Shown piece by piece: positions 36,996 to 43,542 of a stretch of 43,572 nt of DNA (the stretch's first letter is position 1; each line of letters begins with the position of its first letter). The notes under the pieces are model-generated. The model made no database searches. It saw only the letters and a list, made by a program, of their open reading frames with translations, and was not told the DNA's origin. Source of the DNA: a virus; the IMG/VR virus record IMGVR_UViG_3300008267_000307, positions 1 through 43,572 of that record. One strand, written 5' to 3'. The translations under genes and the position numbers were made by a program.

Positions 36996-38177
36996 TTATT
37001 TTTTCTTAGATGTTTTAGTTTTAGTTCTTGGAAATTTAATAGGTGTAGGAGTTGGAGTAGGTTCATCTTCAGGTTCAGGGATATAATCATGAACTACTGC
37101 ATCTTCTGGTAATGTACCCGGTATTTCAGCTTGATAAAGCTCCATATACTCTCGTTCTCCATAAAGATCTACAGCATTTTTTGGTTGCTGTTTAATTGCA
37201 GGAGTGGAAGTTGGATCCGGTGTTGGCGTAGGAGTTGGCTGTTGTTTAATTGCTGGCCAATTTTGTTTAGTTTGCGGAAAAACATCAGGAAGAATTAATT
37301 GTCCTAAATCTTCATGCCATTGATAACCTTCGGGATTTTGTTGATAAAAATGTGGTTTAAATTTTAATTTATTTAATGCATCTAAAAATGGAATTTCTTT
37401 AAATAAATTTTTATCTCCCACATTTACTTGCTCACTACCAAGGTTAGCTTTTAATAAAGGTTTCAAAATTTCAGGATTAATCATTTGTCTTGCGTGACCG
37501 CCAGCTTCATGCATTAAAAGTCCTGCAGCCATTCTTTGTTGATCAGAATAAAATGGAATTTTTGATAAAACTTGAAGTTGTTGAGGAGTTACATCATCTG
37601 GAATTAATCGAGTTCCTTTAATCCCCCAGTTTTCTTTAAGATTTTGAGCATTTAAATTTTTTTTCCCAATTTTTTCATAAGAAGTTCCTAATTCTTCTGG
37701 AACTATATCTTTTTTTGAATACAAAGGATAAGTCATTCCTCCCAAATTTTTAGAGGTTTTTGGTTGCTCAATTAAAACTTGATGCATTTGTTTTTGATAA
37801 TCTTTTGGAACATTCCACGCATCAAATATTTTTTCAGGAATTTCATCTATAGTTTTAACACCAAGCTTATTTAACGCGATTATAGATAAATTATGATTTA
37901 TTGCGTTTATAATTTGTCCTGCAGTACGGGATTTATTTTCAGGATTATCTAATTCTTTTCTAAATTTTTCTTCAATAAGATCGTAAAATTCTTGTTTTGT
38001 TTTTGGAGCTTTTCCTAAATATGCTTCAATATTATCTCTAGCTTCATAAGGAATTGTTGTATCAAGAGTATCTGCACCACTTTTTGTTCCATGAATCATC
38101 TTTGCTTCGGCAGAAGGCCCAAACAATGTATCTGAGGCAATATTTGCAATTCTGGATAAAAAGTTATTGTCTTCCAT
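36996..38177 (-). CDS. Virion-associated protein with HEAGGH-type motif, unknown
   Basis: 393 residues. The centre carries LLMHEAGGHARQM near 224-236, close to but not the same as a zinc-protease HExxH (here HExxxH), so activity is doubtful. A flexible Pro/Thr linker (PTPTPTPDPTSTP) near 315 and a second one near 375 separate domains. The end is Lys-rich. The multi-domain layout suits an internal virion or ejection protein carrying an enzyme remnant. AGGGTTGGTAA precedes the ATG in overlap with the upstream gene. Confidence 0.6.
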   Translation of the reverse strand: MEDNNFLSRIANIASDTLFGPSAEAKMIHGTKSGADTLDTTIPYEARDNIEAYLGKAPKTKQEFYDLIEEKFRKELDNPENKSRTAGQIINAINHNLSIIALNKLGVKTIDEIPEKIFDAWNVPKDYQKQMHQVLIEQPKTSKNLGGMTYPLYSKKDIVPEELGTSYEKIGKKNLNAQNLKENWGIKGTRLIPDDVTPQQLQVLSKIPFYSDQQRMAAGLLMHEAGGHARQMINPEILKPLLKANLGSEQVNVGDKNLFKEIPFLDALNKLKFKPHFYQQNPEGYQWHEDLGQLILPDVFPQTKQNWPAIKQQPTPTPTPDPTSTPAIKQQPKNAVDLYGEREYMELYQAEIPGTLPEDAVVHDYIPEPEDEPTPTPTPIKFPRTKTKTSKKK

Positions 38178-38417
38178 TTACCAACCCTTATTTAGAGCGA
38201 TCAATAGTACCGCGAATATTACGGAAAGGAGAAGCCATCGGAGATGGGGACGACTAGGCATTCCTTGCATTTGTTTAAGATCAGCAGATTCGCCCATGTT
38301 TGCTGGCATGCGATCTTGAGGCATATTTTGAACCATAGCCAAAAGTTGCTGAATTTGTTCTGGAGTAAGTTCGTTTTGAAAACCTACGTCTTCTTCACCT
38401 TGAAATCTGTTATTCAT
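38178..38417 (-). CDS. Small tail-anchored membrane protein
   Basis: 79 residues. Residues 1-58 are hydrophilic with a helical patch (LTPEQIQQLLAMVQNMPQDR). The end is one membrane segment (RWLLLSVIFAVLLIALNKGW). It shares a cluster with another membrane protein (38419) and the endolysin, so a lysis or membrane-docking role is possible. AAAGGTAATTTAAA precedes the ATG. Confidence 0.65.
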   Translation of the reverse strand: MNNRFQGEEDVGFQNELTPEQIQQLLAMVQNMPQDRMPANMGESADLKQMQGMPSRPHLRWLLLSVIFAVLLIALNKGW

Positions 38418-38418
38418 T

Positions 38419-38706
38419 TTAAATTACCTTTTTAAAGTTTTGACTCATTTTCATTCCAGCTATTGCAGTTTTTAATGAATCAATTTCAGTAGCCATCTTC
38501 ACGATTACTTCGTTTTGTTTAGCTACAGTCTCAACTACTTCGTGCAGTTTTAAATTCTTTTTATTACCTGTAAATTCTTTTACTGCCATAAGAGCAGTAA
38601 GTCCTATCGCAACACCGCATTCTGCAGGTGTAACACCATTAACTACCAATTTAAAAATAAATAGGCAGTACAAAGCCATCGGCAAAACATTATAAATCTT
38701 ATCCAT
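38419..38706 (-). CDS. Membrane protein, holin-like candidate
   Basis: 95 residues from the ATG at 38706 (MDKIYNVLPMALYCLFIFKL), chosen because AAGGAG lies 10 bases upstream; a longer GTG start at 38757 has no proper spacing. Two hydrophobic segments (about 6-22 and 30-45) precede a coiled coil (ETVAKQNEVIVKMATEIDSL). The 'TPAECGVAIGLTALMAVKEF' part resembles small phage proteins near lysis genes. Holin or spanin-type function is tentative; the endolysin is ~1.5 kb upstream. Confidence 0.6.
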   Translation of the reverse strand: MDKIYNVLPMALYCLFIFKLVVNGVTPAECGVAIGLTALMAVKEFTGNKKNLKLHEVVETVAKQNEVIVKMATEIDSLKTAIAGMKMSQNFKKVI

Positions 38707-38773
38707 GATTAAATACACTCCTTGTAATTTTGGCGATAAAATAAACAGGGATTGCACCTCTTTACTTTGTGTT

Positions 38774-38804
38774 ACGATAGGAATCGTTGCAGGTATGAAT
38801 ACCT
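38774..38804 (-). promoter_or_regulatory. Two tandem stem-loops in the leader of the holin-like gene
   Basis: AGGTAT/ATACCT (2-base gap, so likely a shorter stem with a 4-base loop) at 38791-38804 and ACGAT/ATCGT with a 4-base loop at 38774-38787, between the element at 38831 and the ATG. Neither is followed by a T-tract, so they are leader structures rather than terminators. Confidence 0.45.
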
Positions 38805-38830
38805 ACTGGTTATTCCATCGCCATACCAAT

Positions 38831-38839
38831 AGTTGTTAA
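38831..38839 (-). promoter_or_regulatory. TTAACAACT element, long leader with a 4-codon frame
   Basis: It follows the stop of the 457-residue gene. Six bases on lies an ATG that opens only M-A-M-E-stop (38810-38824); the true gene starts 124 bases away. Confidence 0.6.
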
Positions 38840-38840
38840 G

Positions 38841-40214
38841 TTAGTTCTTTGGACGCATTTGTTTATTTTTCATTGAAAGTGCTTCGTCTAAAAATCTTTG
38901 CCAAGATGCTTCATCTTTAGGATTAATTTCTCTATATTTTTCTACAATACCACTAATTAATGGTCTATTATTTGCATTAGGAGCATATATTTCTTTAAAA
39001 AACGCTTTTAATTCGTTTTCATTAAGCGATGCAATACCATCTGTTTCAACAATCATATCTTTAGCGGTAATTAGTTTTGGATGAGGGGGTAATTTTTTTC
39101 CGCTTTGATATGGTTGATTTTTGGGATTTGCATATCGAGGAGACATCTCCATATTTTGCAATTCTGCGTATTTACCGTATTCAGGATCAGATGTTCGTTC
39201 CAGTATTTTTTTAAAAAATTCAGGGTCTGATCTATCTAAGCTCTCAGCATATCGTTTAGCGGAATTATCAAGATGTGTTAATTTTCTGATAAAGTAATCC
39301 GTTTGAGAATCATCTAATCCCATAGCATTAAGTTCTTGCATTGCTTGCTCAGTACTCATTCTACCGGTATTTAAATTATCAACAATGCCACCTATTTTTT
39401 CGTGGTATTTTGGTCGTCCAAAAGACGGATCGTATTGTTTTTCTATTAAGTCAGTTGTTTGTTTATTTCGTTTACTTAGTAGTTGATTTGGAGGCGTTTG
39501 TGGACGATTCCGGAGTTCTTCCATTTTAGCTTCTTTTAGTTTTTCTTCCGGTATTAATTTTTCAGTTTCTTCTGTAGTTTGTCTAGGAGATACTTCTACT
39601 GGAGATTTTGGACCGTATCGATCTCTTAAACCTTGTCGTTCTTTATATAATTGTCCTAAACCTTCTTTTACTTCCATTCTGGGATTAACTACCATTTGCG
39701 GTATTTCTCTTGGAAGCTTAGGTAAAACAGTTCCTCGTATTAATGGAAACGCTGCAGCCATTAGAGCAGGGTCTAACGCCATTTCTGTCCCTGCACCTAA
39801 AACATCTTTCATCTTCAATGTTGCTCCGGGAACTTCAGGAACAGGTGCGCCTATTTTTTGTTCTAGCGCTCCTACTATATCTTCTCCGCTTGCATCATCT
39901 TTATCTATTCCAGATAATTTTCCATACACCTTATTTCTTACAAAAGATGCAGGAGCATCAGCAACGTTTGAGCCAGCTTGCAATGCCCGTAAAATAGCGT
40001 CAGGACGTTCGCTTAAATTAATAGGAGTTCTATCTTCTCTACTCTCCATAGCAAGAGGATATAACTTACTTGTTAGATATTCGTTTACATCATTTGCTGT
40101 TCCAGTAAGTCCTGTAAACTGTTCGGGAGATTCTTCCAATTCTGCATCTAATGGCAAATCTGGATCTCTAGTTTCTTTACCTAAAGTGCTATACGTCTTT
40201 GAAAATTTTGGCAT
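38841..40214 (-). CDS. Probable internal virion protein, unknown
   Basis: 457 residues, very hydrophilic and rich in Pro/Glu/Lys. A helical part near 100-180 has GADP-like turns and a mildly hydrophobic stretch (VLGAGTEMALDPALMAAAFP). A long charged middle follows (PEEKLKEAKMEELRNRPQTP). No enzyme motif. It lies between the endolysin and the membrane-protein cluster, in front of the packaging genes. Ejection-type or scaffold-associated function is a guess. AAGGGTAACTGTA precedes the ATG. Confidence 0.6.
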   Translation of the reverse strand: MPKFSKTYSTLGKETRDPDLPLDAELEESPEQFTGLTGTANDVNEYLTSKLYPLAMESREDRTPINLSERPDAILRALQAGSNVADAPASFVRNKVYGKLSGIDKDDASGEDIVGALEQKIGAPVPEVPGATLKMKDVLGAGTEMALDPALMAAAFPLIRGTVLPKLPREIPQMVVNPRMEVKEGLGQLYKERQGLRDRYGPKSPVEVSPRQTTEETEKLIPEEKLKEAKMEELRNRPQTPPNQLLSKRNKQTTDLIEKQYDPSFGRPKYHEKIGGIVDNLNTGRMSTEQAMQELNAMGLDDSQTDYFIRKLTHLDNSAKRYAESLDRSDPEFFKKILERTSDPEYGKYAELQNMEMSPRYANPKNQPYQSGKKLPPHPKLITAKDMIVETDGIASLNENELKAFFKEIYAPNANNRPLISGIVEKYREINPKDEASWQRFLDEALSMKNKQMRPKN

Positions 40215-40229
40215 TACAGTTACCCTTTA

Positions 40230-40667
40230 TTAGTACTTCCATGTGACATGTGTACCTTGTACCTTTGCAGGTCTAGTATCCACATGCAGGAATGTCTTAG
40301 CGATACCGATGTAAGAAAACAGCTTCTTTGCGTCTTCTAACCACGCCTCTACGCTACTAAGAGAATTAAACTTTACATCTGCAGCATTACCAAGTTCATG
40401 CTGGCTACGTTTAGCAACCACTGTAGATGTCCCACTGTTACGGATATCTTCTTGATGCTTAGTACAGCGAAACCCTGACGTGATAGTTAACGGAACGCTT
40501 TTCAACTCGCGTAAAGAGCTTAGACGCTTTATAAGGTCTTCGCTGATCTTCTGATCGACACAATCATCGTACTCACATTGACAAGCAAATTCTGTTGTAT
40601 TGAAATATTCGTTGATCTTTATCCGATCACCTTTTCTCCAGCGATAGTATCCATTCTCAGGCTTCAT
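40230..40667 (-). CDS. Endolysin, M15 family peptidase
   Basis: 145 residues, the usual length of M15_3-type phage endolysins. It carries the zinc motif SxHxxGxAxD as SQHELGNAAD at 88-97 (His90, Asp97), the later HVD at 128-130 (His128), and an ITSGFRC strand at 62-68, all in the expected order. It should cut the peptide cross-links of peptidoglycan at lysis. No signal peptide, so it needs a holin. The ATG overlaps the stop of the preceding gene (ATGA). Confidence 0.9.
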   Translation of the reverse strand: MKPENGYYRWRKGDRIKINEYFNTTEFACQCEYDDCVDQKISEDLIKRLSSLRELKSVPLTITSGFRCTKHQEDIRNSGTSTVVAKRSQHELGNAADVKFNSLSSVEAWLEDAKKLFSYIGIAKTFLHVDTRPAKVQGTHVTWKY

Positions 40668-40866
40668 TACGTTTTACCTCTTTGTTAATCTGTTTTTTGT
40701 ATGCTTCCATTTGACATTCGATCATGTCAATCTCACCAAAATCTTTAGCTCCATGCCACGCATCCACTAGCTTTTGTATGGTCTGATCTCCTTTGTCATA
40801 CAAAAGGGTGAATTCTCGCACGACATCATTACTCGGCGTGTATAACCTTTTATTGATCGCTGTCAT
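40657..40866 (-). CDS. Small helical protein, unknown
   Basis: 69 residues from the ATG at 40866 (MTAINKRLYTPSNDVVREFT); a longer upstream frame exists but overlaps the zinc-binding gene heavily and lacks a ribosome site. The helix FGEIDMIECQMEAYKKQINK lies near the end. It overlaps the zinc-protein gene by 17 bases and the endolysin by 11, so the three are co-translated. No family recognised. Confidence 0.65.
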   Translation of the reverse strand: MTAINKRLYTPSNDVVREFTLLYDKGDQTIQKLVDAWHGAKDFGEIDMIECQMEAYKKQINKEVKRNEA

Positions 40867-41098
40867 ATTCCGCTTCCTTCTTGATACGATTAACCCGGCG
40901 ACGAAGACGTTGATTGCGTGATTTCTTTTCACTGTCACAGGGAGGACAGAGTCTTCCATTGAACTCTCTTCCTGTCTCAGCATCCACCCACTTCTTATCC
41001 TTCTTGTTTGGATAATAACCTGCGAATGTACGCTTCACTTCACGCTTACAATGTTTACATTCAATAATACTATATTCTTCTTGTTTAATTTCATCCAT
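40850..41098 (-). CDS. Small zinc-binding protein (two CxxC pairs)
   Basis: 82 residues. Cys14-x-x-Cys17 (ECKHCKREV) and the later CPPC (RLCPPCDSEKK) could bind one zinc ion between them, with the loop AGYYPNKKDKKWVDAETGRE. The C-terminus is a very basic helix (NQRLRRRVNRIKKEAE). Small zinc-ribbon proteins of this layout are common in phages; the role is probably DNA binding. The ATG is 9 bases after a TTAACAACT element and lacks a Shine-Dalgarno. It heads the endolysin transcript. Confidence 0.7.
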   Translation of the reverse strand: MDEIKQEEYSIIECKHCKREVKRTFAGYYPNKKDKKWVDAETGREFNGRLCPPCDSEKKSRNQRLRRRVNRIKKEAEYDSDQ

Positions 41099-41107
41099 GT
41101 AAACAAT

Positions 41108-41116
41108 AGTTGTTAA
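41108..41116 (-). promoter_or_regulatory. TTAACAACT element, 9 bases before a start codon
   Basis: Minus-strand AATTTAACAACTATTGTTTACATGG; the ATG has no Shine-Dalgarno. It would drive the zinc-protein/endolysin set. Confidence 0.65.
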
Positions 41117-41669
41117 ATTATCTTCCTAGATCCAGCCCACATATATACTAAAATACAAGGCACCAATCAGAGAATACACCTTCCCTTGACGGCGATGATC
41201 TTCGATCGAATCTGTATTATCTGATTAATTTCTGAGTGATGTAGTGGGAGCCGAAGCGGAAACGAAATCACCTGAGCGAAGCGAAGTTGTTCTTCATCTA
41301 ATTAACAGGTTCCATTTGATACACTACACCCGATTTACCAGATAACGAATTTTTTTTATAAAATTCATCAACCTTATACGAGGTAGGAATTAGATTACTA
41401 TCGACAATTTCATCTAAAACCTTGTGACCATATTTCAGATCATGTCATGCTCGGATTGATGGAGCGAGTGCTGTATCCCTCTGACTCCTGTCATTTCTCC
41501 ACTTGGCTTTCCGCTCAGAACTTATACTAACTAGTTCGACTCTGAGTGCAGGTGCATCGCTGCTATTGAATCTTACGACTCTCAGTTAACCTGCTTTACC
41601 CGACCTGTGATACAATCTTATGTACGCTTTTTTACGGTCCAAATGGGTCAATCTTAGAAGCAATTAGCT
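41117..41669 (-). other. Gene-poor stretch with coding relics
   Basis: No intact gene. It holds a 13-codon frame (41632-41673, MKLIASKIDPFGP) behind a TTAACAACT element, then ~180 bases with only two stops in one frame. A 48-codon open stretch without an ATG follows (41298-41444, LKYGHKVLDEIVDSN... ending YQMEPVN). Nearer the next gene, another frame reads GKVYSLIGALYFSIYVGWI. These look like pieces of broken genes. Part of it (41240-41290) has a GAAGCG-type composition unlike the rest. No tRNA seen. Confidence 0.5.
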
Positions 41670-42227
41670 TCATAGAGAGTTGTTAAAATGAAAGGATCTA
41701 TTTTGAATAAAGTCTTTGGTGAGATCATTGTCTGCAATGACTAATCCCTTATCTGTGAGCTTATAATTGGGATAGTGCGTTGATATGAACTTCTTAGCTT
41801 CCTCTACCTTATCAAACACACCCAATATCGTCTTAGGTCTTGTTCCTAGAATCATGTACACAATCACACAAAAGTTCTTATGACGATTTCTGGCTATGTG
41901 CATCTTAATCTTTGGTTTCGTAGAACGAAGCATACTAACATACTGCGTATAACCTTGAGCTACATACTCGTCATTATACTTGACTAATTTAGTTTGTCTT
42001 ATGAACTTATCTGGTTCTATTTCTATAATCTCTAACACTACCTTACCAGATTCTATGTCATTCTTTAGTTGACTAAATTTATCTTGCATCAACTGCGTAG
42101 AGAACATATTCCTAACATGACCTACCATAGACTGAGATTCAGACACATAAAATCTCTTGTCTACATCATTCCTATAAACTACAATTACATCCTTTTTAAA
42201 CAGATCAGATAGATTAAAACTACTCAT
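41670..42227 (-). CDS. Unknown protein, first gene of the minus-strand set
   Basis: 185 residues from the ATG at 42227 (MSSFNLSDLFKKDVIVVYRN); the longer start at 42272 would place the TTAACAACT element inside the gene, so the shorter is preferred. Two similar halves are hinted at: VIVVYRNDVDKRFYVSESQS near the start and FCVIVYMILGTRPKTILGVF later, both followed by helices. Basic, no known motif. The stop overlaps the ATG of a 13-codon frame (ATGA). Possibly regulatory, given its place beside the control region. Confidence 0.65.
   Translation of the reverse strand: MSSFNLSDLFKKDVIVVYRNDVDKRFYVSESQSMVGHVRNMFSTQLMQDKFSQLKNDIESGKVVLEIIEIEPDKFIRQTKLVKYNDEYVAQGYTQYVSMLRSTKPKIKMHIARNRHKNFCVIVYMILGTRPKTILGVFDKVEEAKKFISTHYPNYKLTDKGLVIADNDLTKDFIQNRSFHFNNSL
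41678..41686 (-). promoter_or_regulatory. TTAACAACT element, 4 bases before a 13-codon frame
   Basis: Lies within the 3' end of the 185-residue gene and is followed by ATGAAGCTAATTGC. The frame ends after 13 codons, so the gene it served may be broken. Confidence 0.55.
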
Positions 42228-42235
42228 ATAATTCA

Positions 42236-42244
42236 AGTTGTTAA
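42236..42244 (-). promoter_or_regulatory. TTAACAACT element, 8 bases before a start codon
   Basis: Rightmost copy, in front of the first minus-strand gene (GAATTAACAACTTGAATTATATGAG). No Shine-Dalgarno. Confidence 0.65.
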
Positions 42245-42424
42245 TTCCTAGAGTTATAACATGCCTAATCACGCTACTCTAACAGCCATAATTTCTAATA
42301 CAAATAATAACAAGGAATTACAAAGGGATTTAAATTTCTATGGAATGGTGAGTGTTCCTAGAGTGAGATTTTGATTTAGTGCCTGAGAGCATAGCTTACG
42401 TCTTCGTATCGCGCAAAGCAACAT

Positions 42425-42478
42425 ACCCCCCTCCCCCTACCTCATACCTCTCCCCTCACTCCATCCTACCACACCTAA
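42425..42478. repeat. Strand-biased C/T tract
   Basis: The plus strand is almost free of G here (CCCCCCTCCCCCTACCTCAT and onward); the minus strand has G-runs GGGGG and GGGGGG plus GGGG that could form a quadruplex. Confidence 0.6.
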
Positions 42479-42485
42479 AACAATC

Positions 42486-42711
42486 TGTCACATTATTTAA
42501 ACTACTGACATATCATCAACTTAACTTATGACCTATTAAATAATAACCGTTTAATATATCATGATGCGATCAGCTTGTCAATAGGCTATGTCATTACTTA
42601 TTCTAATGAGATCATATAAGCCATACTAATGAAGTGATGAATCTTATCATGACGCTTATGTCATTGTCAACATTATTTAAACTGATGATATGTTATCAGT
42701 TAGACTTATGG
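42486..42711. repeat. Imperfect direct repeat, two ~46-base copies 180 bases apart
   Basis: Copies at 42486-42531 and 42665-42711 share the exact 14-mer ACATTATTTAAACT (42490 and 42670) and a matching CTTATG end. The second copy also contains a palindrome AACTGAT...ATCAGTT (42680-42701). Confidence 0.6.
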
Positions 42712-43092
42712 AGATTAGTTTGATTTTATATAGTGCAATTATGTAAACAATTATTACATAAGACAAGTTTATTTATACACAACCAGTTTAATTTTATACT
42801 TATTCAACCAACCAATCCAATCAACAATAATCATTTATTACATAATTTGACCAAACTACTTTAGTCAGTATAAAAATGCTGGAACTAAATACCTGAGTTA
42901 CTCAATTAATTTTGCGTTTATTTTCGATTTAAGCATGGGGTGAGACGATACAAGGCTAACCATTGACACAAGCGTTAAAATAGAAATAACAGGAAATAGA
43001 CTATTTCTTAACATTTACTCTATATATTATTAAGATGATTATTTGACTAACCTAATCGGATTATTTTTTTTCATTTTATTTTTATTTTTTTG

Positions 43093-43121
43093 TTGACGCT
43101 AGCATCAAGCTACGATAGAAC
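43093..43121 (+). promoter_or_regulatory. Sigma70-type promoter for the structured RNA
   Basis: TTGACG at 43093-43098, a 17-base spacer, then TAGAAC at 43116-43121. Predicted start near the A at 43128. The -10 is not perfect; the T-rich stretch just upstream could help as an UP element. Confidence 0.55.
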
Positions 43122-43127
43122 TATTGC

Positions 43128-43542
43128 ATCGAGACGGTGAGACGTAACGATAAGACAGCGACACGGGCAAGCTGATTGATATGCTCAGGATTTATCTTCC
43201 GGTAAGATAGTCAATAACGTATTGTTATTGTCAACTAACATAAGTGCTACACAGCATTAGTGGATTAAAATAGAACGACAGGCGTAGGTCAGACTACGTT
43301 GGTCAACTTTTAAATAAGTAAGTTTTAGGGAAAGTAATTTCCTTTTGAAGCAATGCGTTCAGTGGGTTAAATATCGCCAAAGCGCCGATCATTCGGATAA
43401 GGTAAGAGACGACCAAAATGCTAGGGAATAAAAATGCTTATGCACCACGTTACACCCAAGGGTAATCCGATCAAAAGGATACGATAAGGTAACGTGTAAC
43501 CGATTAAGATTGACAACCTTAATCAGGTTTTTTTGTTTTTTT
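43128..43542 (+). ncRNA. Candidate structured non-coding RNA, ~410 bases
   Basis: No long frame on either strand, but a dense series of perfect stem-loops in order: TATCTT/AAGATA (43193-43209), CAATAAC/GTTATTG (43212-43230), AGTGCT/AGCATT (43243-43258), CGTAG/CTACG with outer GAC/GTC (43277-43304), GGAAA-GTAA-TTTCC with a GNRA loop (43329-43342), CCGA/TCGG (43385-43396). Then comes a three-way junction closed by CACGTTAC/GTAACGTG (43446-43496) with ACC/GGT and ATCC/GGAT arms inside, then an intrinsic terminator. A promoter precedes it. I could not match it to tmRNA, RNase P RNA or a group I intron. Large phage RNAs such as GOLLD and ROOL are the nearest known kind in style. Confidence 0.6.
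43500..43542 (+). terminator. Intrinsic terminator on the plus strand
   Basis: GATTAAG (43502-43508), 9-base loop, CTTAATC (43518-43524), then TTTTTTTGTTTTTTT. Points rightward only, since the minus strand has no T-tract, so a rightward transcript must cross this region. Confidence 0.85.

Larger units (their letters stand above)
42245..43127. other. Gene-free control region
   Basis: About 0.9 kb with no frame longer than a few dozen codons on either strand. It holds a C-rich tract (42425-42478), an imperfect direct repeat 180 bases apart (42486 and 42665), a 7-base-pair palindrome (42680-42701), short segments also found in the downstream RNA (42939, 42975) and long T-runs (43064-43092). It separates the leftward late genes from whatever lies to the right, so it may be a divergent promoter or replication-control region. 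Confidence 0.55.

Noticed and set aside
41447-41631. Group I intron in the relic region
   Set aside because: I looked for the conserved P, Q, R and S core sequences and for a guide pairing with the upstream exon end; none fits. The possible pseudoknot order is not that of a group I core.
43053-43092. Terminator at the T-runs before the RNA promoter
   Set aside because: The preceding TAATC-G-GATTA palindrome has a one-base loop and cannot form a normal hairpin; the T-runs are more likely a promoter-side AT-rich tract.
43128-43542. tmRNA, RNase P RNA or tRNA cluster
   Set aside because: No GAGGAAAGTCC-type core, no tag frame with tRNA-like ends and no TTCGANNC T-loop arms were seen.
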